42,412 nt of DNA. Source: Actinomycetota bacterium. Lineage in GTDB: Bacteria > Actinomycetota > Acidimicrobiia > Acidimicrobiales > Ilumatobacteraceae. The notes under the pieces were generated by a model that worked only from the letters and a program-made list of their open reading frames with translations, was not told the DNA's origin and made no database searches. Position 1 is the stretch's first letter. Each line of letters begins with the position of its first letter. Made by a program: the position numbers and the translations under genes. Where the stretch lies: positions 1 through 42,412 of the forward strand of contig WLMZ01000016.1 of NCBI GenBank assembly GCA_009726095.1. The letters are read 5' to 3'. This document shows positions 8,222 through 16,867 of this stretch, in pieces.

Positions 8222-9295
8222 CTATAGACGACGCAGCTGAGGAAGCACACTGTTCCCAATCATTCGAAGCCGCTCGACCTGCACCTCGATCGCCTCCCCG
8301 GGGAAGAGCACACGCAGCACGAGGTGAACGTGACTCCAGCCCGAGAGCCGCTCGATGACCTGTTCGAGCCCTGCAACAACCTCGCCAGCGCTACCCGCAA
8401 CCTGGATGTAGGAGTCGATGCTGCCCTCCGCCAACACTTCGCCACCAGCGGGGTCGGGAATCAGCGAGCTGTACACGTTCGCTCCGTGTTGTACCCGCTC
8501 GTACATCAACTGCTGCGCGGCAAATGCAGCGCGGGCCGAGCCCGCAGCACCCCCTTCATCGTCGAGCACGAGGGTGACGTTGACGGCGCGGGTGAACGAC
8601 GGATCATCTGGACGACGCACGCCTGCGAGGATCTGGTTCGCGCTGTCGATGATGTGCGGTGAGCCCCGCCCGATCAGGTGTCCGTCCGCAGCGGTGCCCG
8701 CCCGGCGAACGGCAGCGTCGGAGTAGGCCCCCACCCAGATCGGCACCCCGCCATCTCGGCACACCGATGGGGTCACCCGAACGTCATCGAGCACGATGGA
8801 TCGACCGGCGTACGAGAAGGGCTCTCCTGTGCCAGCCAGACGGAGCACCCCGATGACGTCATCGAGCCGAGCCGCTCGCGATGACCGGTCGACCCCGAAC
8901 GCGGCGTACTCCTTGTCGATGTACCCGAGACCGAGGCCGAGAATCAGCCGCCCATTGGTCAACTGGTCCAGGACCGCAATGTCAGCGGCAAGCCGCACCG
9001 GATGATAAAGCGGGGCGAGTACGAGCCCGGCGCCGAGTTCGATCCGCTCGGTCACTGCGCCAAGCGCAGCCAACAGCACCAGCGGGCTCGGCAGGTAGGC
9101 GTCGTCCCACCCATGATGTTCGCTGACCCAGAACGAGTCGAAGCCAGCATCTTCAGCGGCCCTCGCCAGAACGGTGGCCTCCCGATAGCCGTCACCCGAG
9201 GCAACGGACCCCTGGCCCGTGTAGAGACCGACACCGATCTTGAGGTAGCGACTGGCGGACGGTGCTGCGGTGGGATGAGATCCTGAGGTCACCAC
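8222..9295 (-). CDS. Luciferase-like (LLM) flavin-dependent oxidoreductase 1
   Basis: A 357-residue bacterial-luciferase-fold protein. Family features are KIGVGLYTGQ at the first strand, FDSFWVSEHHGWDDAYLPSP (strand 2 and the active-site loop), IELGAGLVLAPLYHPVRLAADIAVLDQLTNGRLILGLG (non-prolyl and barrel core), and VPIWVGAYSDAAVRRAG. Members use FMNH2 or F420H2. The group includes limonene-1,2-monooxygenase LimB and alkanal-type monooxygenases, but also F420-dependent reductases; the sequence does not decide between them. The start is a GTG at 9295 (another GTG follows directly). It lies 78 nt upstream of the HpsN-like gene on the same strand and diverges from an SDR/ferredoxin pair. Confidence 0.88.
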   Translation of the reverse strand: MVTSGSHPTAAPSASRYLKIGVGLYTGQGSVASGDGYREATVLARAAEDAGFDSFWVSEHHGWDDAYLPSPLVLLAALGAVTERIELGAGLVLAPLYHPVRLAADIAVLDQLTNGRLILGLGLGYIDKEYAAFGVDRSSRAARLDDVIGVLRLAGTGEPFSYAGRSIVLDDVRVTPSVCRDGGVPIWVGAYSDAAVRRAGTAADGHLIGRGSPHIIDSANQILAGVRRPDDPSFTRAVNVTLVLDDEGGAAGSARAAFAAQQLMYERVQHGANVYSSLIPDPAGGEVLAEGSIDSYIQVAGSAGEVVAGLEQVIERLSGWSHVHLVLRVLFPGEAIEVQVERLRMIGNSVLPQLRRL

Positions 9296-9386
9296 GACAT
9301 CCAGGTCCGAAAGCGAGTCGAAGCAGCGTTGCCAGTCACAACACCACTATTGTTCCTAGGACATGTTCGAAGCGAAGGGTAACGAT

Positions 9387-10070
9387 ATGCGACGAATTCT
9401 GGTCACGGGCGCAGCATCGGGGATCGGGGCTGCCGTGGCCGCCGCGCTCGACAGCCAGGGGCACGCCGTCGTGCGCGCCGATCTTCGCGGATCTGCTGAT
9501 GTGCAGCAGCTCGATGTCGGCGACCCGGCCCAGTGGTCGGCACTCGTTGCAGCAAACGGAGCGCTGGACGGGTTGGTCAACTGTGCTGGTGTTCGCATTC
9601 GTACGGCGCTGGTCGAGCTCGACCTCGACGAGTGGGATCATGTGATGCGCGTGAACCTGACGGGCACGTTCCTCGGCGTTCAGGCCCTGGCGCGAACATG
9701 GATTGCCGCAGGTACCCCTGGCGCCGTGGTCAACATCGGCTCCACCACGTCGTTCTCGGCCGTTCCCGGCCAACCCCATTACTGCGCCTCCAAGGCGGGC
9801 GTGGCGATGTTCACCAAGGCAGCAGCGCTGGAGTTGGCCGAGCACAACATTCGCATCAATGCCGTCGCCCCCGGCCCCATCGTCACGCCGATGCTCCAGA
9901 CGCGGCTTGACGAACCCGGCCAACGCGAGTGGCTGACATCGCAGGTGCCGCTTGGCCGGCTCGGTCGCACCGACGACGTGGCGGCCGCCATCTCCTTTCT
10001 GCTTTCCGACGCAGCGTCGTTCATCACGGGAGTCACCCTCGCCGTCGATGGCGGCTGGCTGACCCGTTGA
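9387..10070 (+). CDS. Short-chain dehydrogenase/reductase upstream of the ferredoxin
   Basis: A short (227-residue) classical SDR: TGAASGIG at residues 7-14, VNCAG, the catalytic Ser in IGSTTSF, YCASK, and LAVDGG at the end. A compact Rossmann N-terminus (MRRILVTGAASG) and an AAGGG about 7 nt upstream support the ATG at 9387 over one 24 nt earlier. It is followed after 30 nt by the ferredoxin gene on the same strand, so the two are probably co-transcribed. The pairing of an SDR with a P450-type ferredoxin suggests a step acting on a hydroxylated product. Confidence 0.88.
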   Translation: MRRILVTGAASGIGAAVAAALDSQGHAVVRADLRGSADVQQLDVGDPAQWSALVAANGALDGLVNCAGVRIRTALVELDLDEWDHVMRVNLTGTFLGVQALARTWIAAGTPGAVVNIGSTTSFSAVPGQPHYCASKAGVAMFTKAAALELAEHNIRINAVAPGPIVTPMLQTRLDEPGQREWLTSQVPLGRLGRTDDVAAAISFLLSDAASFITGVTLAVDGGWLTR

Positions 10071-10100
10071 CCCACACCCACTCCGAGAAAAGACACCACC

Positions 10101-10325
10101 ATGGCATACAGAGTTGAAGTTGATCAGGACCTGTGCATCAGTTCGGGCAAATGCATCAGCGACCTGCCGACCGTGTTCGCGTTCGACGATGACCAGCTCG
10201 CAACGGTGATCAACACCGATCCGGCGATCGCGGATGCACTGCTGCTCCGACTGGCACGCAACTGCCCCGGACAGGCAATTATCCTGCACGACGAGAACGG
10301 TGAGCTCATCAACCTCGACGGGTGA
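10101..10325 (+). CDS. Small P450-type ferredoxin with a three-cysteine cluster motif
   Basis: A 74-residue protein of the ferredoxin family that serves bacterial P450s: Cys12, Cys18 and Cys55 in C-x5-C...C-P-G-Q-A-I. The place of the second cysteine of a 4Fe-4S motif holds Ser15, so a [3Fe-4S] cluster, or a [4Fe-4S] cluster with a non-Cys ligand, is expected. It is acidic, as usual for electron carriers. It is the only such ferredoxin in the window and is a plausible donor for the P450s at 17643-18854 and 21677-22885, though it is not adjacent to them. No ferredoxin reductase gene is present. Confidence 0.92.
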   Translation: MAYRVEVDQDLCISSGKCISDLPTVFAFDDDQLATVINTDPAIADALLLRLARNCPGQAIILHDENGELINLDG

Positions 10326-10334
10326 CGAATGCGC

Positions 10335-10357
10335 CGAACCGGCGAGCCGACGGTTCG
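10335..10357. terminator. Hairpin between convergent genes
   Basis: CGAACCG (10335-10341) and CGGTTCG (10351-10357) can form a 7-bp stem with a 9-nt loop in the 34-nt gap between the ferredoxin stop and the convergent LLM stop. There is no T-run, so it may be a factor-dependent or bidirectional terminator. Confidence 0.45.
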
Positions 10358-10359
10358 TG

Positions 10360-11301
10360 TCAGCGCCCGGCGAGCGCTGCGACGACAGGGGCGAAGTCCT
10401 CGAAGACCGTGTCGTACACAGAGACATAGCTGAAGCCGAGCGTCTCGCGTCGCTCGACGAGCCGGTCGACGATCTCGGCTGGCGAGCCGACGAGACAATG
10501 TGGCGAGTCCACGATGTCGGCGGGCTCCAGGTCGAGTCCACGCGCTGCGATCAACCCGCTGAGCGCAGCATCGGCATCGTTGGTGATCGCCGTCAGGTAC
10601 GCAACGAGGTGCAGTTCGATGTCCCCGAACCGGTCGCCGGCGGCCGAGCGGACCACGCTCACCTTGTGGGCGGTCTCGTCGGGCCCGCCGCTGCGAACGG
10701 CCGCGACACCGGCGTGCCCGGCACCGACATTCCAGTTGATGCTGACGACATCGGCGTGTCGAGCGGCGAGGCGAAGCACGCGATCACCTCCGCCGCCGAC
10801 GAGCAGTCGCGGGCGCGGCACCGTTGTGGGTGGCGGGGTGCTCAGCAGAGCAGCCACGGCATAGTGATTGCCCGAGAAGTGAGTTGGCCCACCGCGCAGG
10901 ACGTCGTCGAGGATCTGCAGGGTCTCGTCGAGTTTTGAGATTCGGACGCCGGCGGATTCGTACGCGATTCCCGAAACGTCGTAGTCGACAGTCATCCATC
11001 CGGCACCGAGCCCGATTTCGAGACGACCATCGGTGATCAGATCAAGTGTTGCGATCTCCTTGGCCAAGACGGCCGGGTGCCGGAAGTCATTGTCGATGAC
11101 CAGCGTGCCGAGCGTCAGTGCCGTGGTGTGCGCAGCAAGCGCTGCGATCATCGGCAGGGGCGACACCGGCGAACGATCGAAGTGATCGGTGAAGTGAAGG
11201 GTGGAGTAGCCGAGTGCTTCAACGTGCTGTGCCCGGTCGACCCATGCGTGCATCGTCGACGCCGGGCTGATGCCGATGACTCCGAAGCGAAATGGCCTCA
11301 T
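10360..11301 (-). CDS. Luciferase-like oxidoreductase 2, probably F420-dependent
   Basis: A 313-residue LLM-family protein: FRFGVIGISP, YSTLHFTDHFDRSPVSPLPM, LTLGTLVIDNDFRHPAVLAKEIATLDLITDGRLEIGLGAGW, and PRLLVGGGGDRVLRLAARHADVVSIN. The overall pattern resembles the actinobacterial F420-dependent subgroup with the FTDH loop. It shares a 4-nt ATGA overlap with the amidohydrolase upstream and ends the operon that starts with the TrmB-like regulator. It may therefore act on the same pathway intermediate as the amidohydrolase. The cofactor assignment (F420 versus FMN) is inference. Confidence 0.87.
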   Translation of the reverse strand: MRPFRFGVIGISPASTMHAWVDRAQHVEALGYSTLHFTDHFDRSPVSPLPMIAALAAHTTALTLGTLVIDNDFRHPAVLAKEIATLDLITDGRLEIGLGAGWMTVDYDVSGIAYESAGVRISKLDETLQILDDVLRGGPTHFSGNHYAVAALLSTPPPTTVPRPRLLVGGGGDRVLRLAARHADVVSINWNVGAGHAGVAAVRSGGPDETAHKVSVVRSAAGDRFGDIELHLVAYLTAITNDADAALSGLIAARGLDLEPADIVDSPHCLVGSPAEIVDRLVERRETLGFSYVSVYDTVFEDFAPVVAALAGR

Positions 11302-12311
11302 GCCAGTTCGGCGAGGCCAAAGATACGTTTCGCGTTGCCACCGAAAATGGCCGCATTATCGGCGTCGCTGAGCCCGAGACCCTCCACCATCGCCGCGTAA
11401 CCCTCCTCGATATCCCATCCGGCGAAGTTGCTGCCGAGCAGGACACGGTCGGCGCCTTCGGTGGACACCAGGAACGCAAGCGCGTCATCACGGTGCACGG
11501 CGGTGTCGAAGCTGAACTGCTTCCACTGTTCTTCCAGCGGGCGCACGAGCGCACCCGGGCCCCATGGGCGCTTCCGGAGGGCGGCCTCGAGGCGGCCCTT
11601 CTGATACGGAGCGAAGCCACCCCCGTGGGCGACGTGCACATGCAGGTCGGGGTGCCGATCGAGCACGCCGAACAACAACAGGTGCGCCACGGCAAGTCCT
11701 TCGTCAATGGCAAAGCCCATGATGATGTCAAGCTCGAGCTGGCCAAGGAACGGCTCCGCCGGCGAGTACGACGTGCGGGGACCGGGGTGGACCATCACGG
11801 GCACCCCGAGGCGCTCGTGTTCGGACCACAACTCGTCGAAGCGACGGTCCGAGAGCGGGACGCCGTTGACATCGGTGCCCACATACGAGGCCACGAGCCC
11901 GAGGTCAGTGACGGCGCGATTCAGCTCCGCACAGGATTCGTCGGGATCCTGGAGCGGCAACGCTGCAGCGCCGGACAAGCGGGGATGTGAAGCCGAGAGT
12001 TCGCCGACGATGTCGTTGTGCTGCCGATTGAAGCTGATCGCGTCGTCTGCGGGCACGTGATAGAAGTACGTGAGCGGGCTCGGCGAGACAAGCTGTCGGT
12101 CGATACCCATCTCGCTCATCTTCTCGAGACGCATGTCGACATCCGAGAACGGGCTGTCCACGAACTTCACGTCCTCCAGGCGATAGTCGCCCGCCCGGAA
12201 GAACTGCACGCCAGCAGCGCTGATGCCCATCTCCGGCCCAGCCGCCCCGCAGCAACCCATCACTCCGGGGAGCAGGATATGTGCGTGTACGTCGACGACT
12301 TCGTTCTTCAT
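11298..12311 (-). CDS. ACMSD-like amidohydrolase_2 family protein with Asn at the catalytic Asp position
   Basis: A 337-residue TIM-barrel amidohydrolase of the ACMSD/gamma-resorcylate decarboxylase group. Metal-site motifs are H-A-H (His9, His11), His175 in MVHPG and His229 in VAHGGG. The fifth position, normally Asp in GTD/GSD near the C-terminus, reads LLGSNFAGWD with Asn295; I checked the codon (AAC on the coding strand). In this family that Asp binds the metal and helps catalysis, so the reaction may differ from ordinary decarboxylation or hydrolysis, or the metal may be lost. The ATG at 12311 follows a strong GGAGG and overlaps the regulator's stop. Substrates in the group are aromatic or alicyclic carboxylates. 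Confidence 0.87.
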   Translation of the reverse strand: MKNEVVDVHAHILLPGVMGCCGAAGPEMGISAAGVQFFRAGDYRLEDVKFVDSPFSDVDMRLEKMSEMGIDRQLVSPSPLTYFYHVPADDAISFNRQHNDIVGELSASHPRLSGAAALPLQDPDESCAELNRAVTDLGLVASYVGTDVNGVPLSDRRFDELWSEHERLGVPVMVHPGPRTSYSPAEPFLGQLELDIIMGFAIDEGLAVAHLLLFGVLDRHPDLHVHVAHGGGFAPYQKGRLEAALRKRPWGPGALVRPLEEQWKQFSFDTAVHRDDALAFLVSTEGADRVLLGSNFAGWDIEEGYAAMVEGLGLSDADNAAIFGGNAKRIFGLAELA

Positions 12312-13201
12312 TTGTCCTCCGGTGTGGTCCAAAGCGCCTGACGCCGAAGGCCCGGTGAGCCCCGCCCCGTCTGTAGACGTTCGAGTGTGGGATCGGTGTG
12401 CCAGAGGTCGTCGACGTTTTCCTCGCCGAGGCGATTGACGAGCACCTGCATTGCGATGTCGTGGCGCACGAACTCGACCGCGACGAGCACGACCGCTGGG
12501 TCGTCGCTCCAGATCGCCCATGTGTCGTCGCCGTAGGCTCCGCCGACCAGCACGCTCCGGCGATCGTCGGCTACGACGAACAGGCGCGCGCCCAGCCTGT
12601 CGAGCACAACCTCGGGTGATGAGAACGCGTGGGGATAGAACTGGCCCACCTCGTAGCCGAGGTCTCCGAAGGCGACGATGGATACATCGACACCGCGCCG
12701 GACCGCTTGGCGGAGATCGTTCTCGAGGTCGCCCGCTTCTTCTGCCCAAATCGAAACGAAGAGATCGTCGCCGGCACGCTGGATGAGTTCTCGGGCACGG
12801 TCGACCACATTGGCGCGACCGCGGATGTGGTGGACGAGATTGGCCTGCGGCGCGCGGGCCACCTTGGGTAGTGCGGTAGCCAGCGACTCGATGTTGTCAT
12901 CGAACTCGCGGCGTAGTTTGGCAATGAACGACTCCGCCGGGAGCGCCAGATATGCCGGCGAGTCGGAGTTCGCGACCCGTACCTCGAACGCGGCTCCCCT
13001 GACCACCAATTTGGCGAGCGTCTCGTACACCGTCGAGCGCGGCACCCCAGAGTTCTTGGCCACTTCATAGCCATTGAGCGGGCATCCTGCGGTGAGGAGC
13101 GCGAGATACGCCTTGGCCTCATAGCCCGACATGCCGCTGTCGCGCAGCTTCTCCACCACACGATCAAGTTGCATGGGCGAGAGCATATACCCAAAGCGCA
13201 T
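12308..13201 (-). CDS. TrmB-like transcriptional regulator
   Basis: A 297-residue protein with an N-terminal winged helix of TrmB type at about residues 20-80 (YEAKAYLALLTAG, then NGYEVAKNSGVPRSTVYETLAKLVVRG). A C-terminal ligand domain resembles the TrmB/phospholipase-D-like effector domain (VHHIRGRANVVDRARELIQRA, DDTWAIWSDDP). It is the first gene of a three-gene minus-strand operon and is divergent from the indolepyruvate oxidoreductase, so it probably controls both through the 86-nt gap. The start could be one of several ATGs (13201 or 13183). The ligand is unknown; TrmB proteins usually sense sugars, but many actinobacterial ones do not have a known effector. Confidence 0.85.
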   Translation of the reverse strand: MRFGYMLSPMQLDRVVEKLRDSGMSGYEAKAYLALLTAGCPLNGYEVAKNSGVPRSTVYETLAKLVVRGAAFEVRVANSDSPAYLALPAESFIAKLRREFDDNIESLATALPKVARAPQANLVHHIRGRANVVDRARELIQRAGDDLFVSIWAEEAGDLENDLRQAVRRGVDVSIVAFGDLGYEVGQFYPHAFSSPEVVLDRLGARLFVVADDRRSVLVGGAYGDDTWAIWSDDPAVVLVAVEFVRHDIAMQVLVNRLGEENVDDLWHTDPTLERLQTGRGSPGLRRQALWTTPEDK

Positions 13202-13223
13202 GGCCGTTGTTCGACCCGGCAGG

Positions 13224-13248
13224 AGTAGCTAGGCGGCTGACGACTACT
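13224..13248 (+). promoter_or_regulatory. Candidate operator with TGACGACTA in the regulator/IOR divergent gap
   Basis: AGTAG (13224-13228) and CTACT (13244-13248) form an inverted repeat. Inside it are CTAGGCG (13229-13235) and TGACGACTA (13238-13246), the latter reading toward the IOR gene and ending 41 nt before its ATG. The same TGACGACTA occurs upstream of two other transcription units in this window, in the same orientation relative to the gene. No clear -10 box was resolved. Confidence 0.4.
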
Positions 13249-13287
13249 GTACCATCGGGCCATCATGAGCCGAACGCGTGACAGACG

Positions 13288-16200
13288 ATGACCGATACCG
13301 ACGGACGCCCACGGGTGGGCCGACTCGATCCGAACCGCTTCTCGCTCGATGATCGCTACACGACGCTCGACGGCGAAATCCTCCTCACCGGGGTGCAGGG
13401 GCTTGCTCGAATGGTCATCGACCAGGTCCGCCACGACCGCGTGCGCTCGTTGCGCACGGCGGCATTCGTGAGCGGCTATCCAGGCTCCCCATTGGGCGGG
13501 TTCGACCAGGCGCTGGAGCGGGCACCCAAGGGCGACATCAAGCTCTGCCATGTCCCAGGACTCAACGAGGAACTCGCTGCGACAGCAATCTGGGGAAGCC
13601 AACAGGACAATCTGGCCACCCTCGACAACTGCGATGGCGTGATCGGCCTCTGGTATGGCAAGAGCCCGGGCCTCGATCGCTGCGGCGATGTGCTCCGCCA
13701 CGCCAATCAGCACGGAGTCGGGCACAACGGCGGCGTCGTGCTCGCTGTCGGCGACGACCCATCATCGAAGTCGTCCACCCTCCCCGGTGCCAGCGAAGCG
13801 GCGATGTTCGACCTCGGCATTCCCGCTCTTGCCCCCGGCACGGTCAGTGAGCTGTTGTGGCTCGGGCACCACGGCTATGCCCTCTCACGCTATGCCGGCG
13901 TGTGGGCCGGACTGAAGATCACCACCGGCCTGGCCGACGGCTTTGCGATCACCAGTGTCAGCTCTCAGAGTCCCACCATCGTGAACCCGCAGGTCGAGTT
14001 CGATGGCAAACCATGGGTCTTCAAGCAGCGGCCCCGGTTCTTCATCCCTGACACCGTCGAACTCGAACAAGAGCTCTACGAGAAGCGTCTACCGGCCGCC
14101 GAGGCATACGCCGCAGCAAACAGCCTCAATCGGATCACCCTCAGCACCCCCAACGACCGTATCGGTATCATCGCTGCCGGTCGCACCTTTCACGAGCTGC
14201 GCCAGGCGCTTGCCGACCTCGGCATCGATGATCAGGCACTCTCGCGTGCAGGGATCCGCCTGCTCCAACTCGGCATGGTCTTCCCTCTCGAACGCCACAT
14301 CGTGTCACGCTTCGCCGACGGGCTCACCGACATCGTCGTGGTCGAGGAGAAGCGCTCCTTCATCGAGATGTTGCTCCGCAACTCGCTGTACGGCCGGACG
14401 GATGCTCCCCGCATCCACGGCAAGGCCCGGGCCGACGGACGTCGCCTCGTACCGACGGACTCCGAGCTCACCGCCGACCGCATTGCAACGGCACTGCGGT
14501 CGATCCTGGCGGATCTGACGACGGTCGAGATGCGTCCCGCGGCGTCGGACCGGCTGAGTGCGCCGCCTCATGACAGCCAGAGCGTGGTCGTTACCCCGGT
14601 GCCTGTCGCCATCCAACTGGTCAAGCCGGCAACCGCCACACGCGCTGCGGCGTTCTGCAGCGGTTGCCCCCACAACCGGTCCACCATCAACGCCACCGAC
14701 TCGCCATCGGGAGGCGGCGTCGGCTGCCATGCGCTGGTGATGACGATGGACCGCGGAGCACAGACCTATACGCAGATGGGTGGCGAGGGCGCCCAGTGGA
14801 TCGGCCGGGCGCCCTTTGTGAAAGAGCCCCACTTCGTCCAGAACATGGGTGACGGAACCTTCTTCCACTCCGGCAGCCTCGCCATGCGGTTCGCCATCGC
14901 TGCCGGGGTGAACACGACGTTCAAACTGCTCTACAACGGCGTCGTCGCGATGACCGGCGGTCAGGACCCGACCGGGCAACTGGACGTGCCCGAAGTGTGC
15001 GCCATGTTGCTCGCCGAACGGGTGGCAAAGATCATCATCGTCGCCGACGAACCGGGCCGGTACGGGTCCGGCCGCAAGGGCACGCTCCGTGTCCCGAAGG
15101 CCGTGGCCGTGTGGGGCAGGGATCGGCTAGAAGAGGCGCAGCACGTGCTCGCCGCCACGCCTGGCGTCACCGTGTTGGTCTATGACCAGGCGTGCGCCAA
15201 CGAACTACGCCGACTGCGCAAGCGCGGCAAAGCCCCAGCGCGGCCAATGCGTGTCGTCATCAACGAAGCCGTGTGCGAAGGATGCGGTGACTGCGGCGTC
15301 AAGAGCAGCTGCCTCAGCGTGCACCCCGTCGATACCCCGTTCGGCCGCAAGACGCAGATCCATCAGGCGTCGTGCAACAGCGATTACTCATGCCTCGATG
15401 GCGACTGCCCGGCGTTCGTGACCGTGCACACCGATTCGACGACGGCCCGTCCGACGCCGAACATCCCGGCCGACCTCGAGCCTCTCGCCACACTGCCCCG
15501 CGTGAGCGACGACGGCTTCGGCGTCTACATCACGGGCGTGGGTGGCACCGGCGTGGTGACGATGAACCAGATCCTTGCCACTGCAGCATCGTTCGATGGT
15601 TTGACCGTCACGGGTGTCGACCAGACCGGGTTGTCGCAAAAGGGTGGCCCGGTCGTCTCCCATCTGAAGTTCTGGAATGGTGACACAGATCGCTCGGCCG
15701 CCGTTGGCGACGGAGGTGCCGACACGGCCATCGTGCTCGATCTGCTGGTCGCCGTAGAAGCCAAGCACCTTGCCCGGCTCAACCCGACACGGACCCGCAC
15801 GCTGGCGTGTACCAGCGTTGTCCCGACATCGTCGATGGTGACCAACACCAAGACGTCGTTCGGCGAGGCCGGCCCGATGGTGGCCGCCCTTCGCGAACGT
15901 TCGCTGGATTCGGGATTCGCGACGGTCGATGTTGCCGGGCTCTGCGAGTCACTGTTCGGCGAGCACATGCCGGCAAACCTCATCGCGCTCGGGGCCGCCT
16001 ATCAGATGGGTGCGCTGCCGGTCACCGCGCGGGCGCTGGAGCAGGCGATCGAGGCGAACGGCGTGGCGACCGAGCGCAGTCTGGCCGCCTTCAGAGCCGG
16101 ACGACTGGCGCTGAGCGACCCCGCACGGCTGGAGCTCCTGGCACGCCCGACTCGCGCCGGCATGATCCCATCGACCACGACCCCGGCAGCTGATGATCAA

Positions 16201-16857
16201 GCGGCACGGCTCGTCGCCAGCTCGGCGATCCCGTTGGCCGTCCGCGAATTTGCCGCATCACGCGCCAGCGAGCTGATCGCCTATCAGGGGATCCGACTCG
16301 CCCAGCGATACCTCTCGGTCCTCGAGGCAGTCGGCGAGACGGAGGACACAGCTGCGGCCGGCTCCGTCGCCCTGACCAGCGCCGTGGCAACCCATCTGCA
16401 CAGGTTCATGGCGTACAAGGACGAGTACGAGGTCGCCCGCCTCCATCTCCTGCCGCGGTTCGACGAGGAACTCAACCGCCTCGTTCCGGGTGGCACCAAG
16501 CTGCGGTACCAGCTGCATCCTCCGGTGCTGAAGTCGCTGGGGATGAAGAACAAGATCGCCCTGCCACCGTTGCTCGCCCGGCCGATGTTCGTCTCGCTCC
16601 GGGCCATGCGCCGCACCCGCGGTACATCGTTCGATCCATTCGGTCGCACGTCCATGAGGCGCCTTGAGCGCGAGCTCGTGGAGGAGTACATCATCCTCGT
16701 CACGGGGTTCAGGCTGACGGCCGACAACCTGCCCGCCGCAATCGCCATCGCCTCGCTGCCGGAACAGGTGCGCGGGTACGAGGACGTCAAGCTGCGCAAC
16801 GTGGAGCAGTACCGGGACGCGGTTGCACACGGCCTCGGCGCAGCGCCCTCGCTGTAG
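13288..16857 (+). CDS. Fused indolepyruvate:ferredoxin oxidoreductase (IorA-IorB fusion)
   Basis: A 1189-residue TPP enzyme of the fused type found in aerobes. The N-terminal pyrimidine/transketolase-like part includes SGYPGSPLGGFD. The TPP-binding part follows near 455-570 (GCPHNRS, GVGCHALVMTMD, QNMGDGTFFHSG). A Cys-rich Fe-S section lies at about 660-711 (CEGCGDC, SSCLS, CNSDYSCLDGDCP). A gamma-type domain starts at about 745 (YITGVGGTGVVTMNQILA, DQTGLSQKGGPVVSHL), and the C-terminal extension matches the DUF6537 region. It should oxidatively decarboxylate an aryl- or branched 2-oxoacid to the acyl-CoA while reducing ferredoxin. It is divergent from the TrmB-like regulator and followed 10 nt later by a TIM-barrel gene. 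In a catabolic island it may activate a 2-oxoacid intermediate, or simply serve aromatic amino acid breakdown. Confidence 0.93.
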   Translation: MTDTDGRPRVGRLDPNRFSLDDRYTTLDGEILLTGVQGLARMVIDQVRHDRVRSLRTAAFVSGYPGSPLGGFDQALERAPKGDIKLCHVPGLNEELAATAIWGSQQDNLATLDNCDGVIGLWYGKSPGLDRCGDVLRHANQHGVGHNGGVVLAVGDDPSSKSSTLPGASEAAMFDLGIPALAPGTVSELLWLGHHGYALSRYAGVWAGLKITTGLADGFAITSVSSQSPTIVNPQVEFDGKPWVFKQRPRFFIPDTVELEQELYEKRLPAAEAYAAANSLNRITLSTPNDRIGIIAAGRTFHELRQALADLGIDDQALSRAGIRLLQLGMVFPLERHIVSRFADGLTDIVVVEEKRSFIEMLLRNSLYGRTDAPRIHGKARADGRRLVPTDSELTADRIATALRSILADLTTVEMRPAASDRLSAPPHDSQSVVVTPVPVAIQLVKPATATRAAAFCSGCPHNRSTINATDSPSGGGVGCHALVMTMDRGAQTYTQMGGEGAQWIGRAPFVKEPHFVQNMGDGTFFHSGSLAMRFAIAAGVNTTFKLLYNGVVAMTGGQDPTGQLDVPEVCAMLLAERVAKIIIVADEPGRYGSGRKGTLRVPKAVAVWGRDRLEEAQHVLAATPGVTVLVYDQACANELRRLRKRGKAPARPMRVVINEAVCEGCGDCGVKSSCLSVHPVDTPFGRKTQIHQASCNSDYSCLDGDCPAFVTVHTDSTTARPTPNIPADLEPLATLPRVSDDGFGVYITGVGGTGVVTMNQILATAASFDGLTVTGVDQTGLSQKGGPVVSHLKFWNGDTDRSAAVGDGGADTAIVLDLLVAVEAKHLARLNPTRTRTLACTSVVPTSSMVTNTKTSFGEAGPMVAALRERSLDSGFATVDVAGLCESLFGEHMPANLIALGAAYQMGALPVTARALEQAIEANGVATERSLAAFRAGRLALSDPARLELLARPTRAGMIPSTTTPAADDQAARLVASSAIPLAVREFAASRASELIAYQGIRLAQRYLSVLEAVGETEDTAAAGSVALTSAVATHLHRFMAYKDEYEVARLHLLPRFDEELNRLVPGGTKLRYQLHPPVLKSLGMKNKIALPPLLARPMFVSLRAMRRTRGTSFDPFGRTSMRRLERELVEEYIILVTGFRLTADNLPAAIAIASLPEQVRGYEDVKLRNVEQYRDAVAHGLGAAPSL

Positions 16858-16867
16858 GCTCGCTCCG

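Noticed and set aside
6920..8227. 435-residue plus-strand frame opposite the HpsN-like gene
   Set aside because: Rich in His, Asp and Arg with no domain; the opposite strand encodes a protein with all family active-site residues.
12571..13725. 384-residue minus-strand frame spanning the regulator and the oxidoreductase start
   Set aside because: It overlaps two well-supported genes in other frames and looks like GC-driven Arg/Ser-rich noise.
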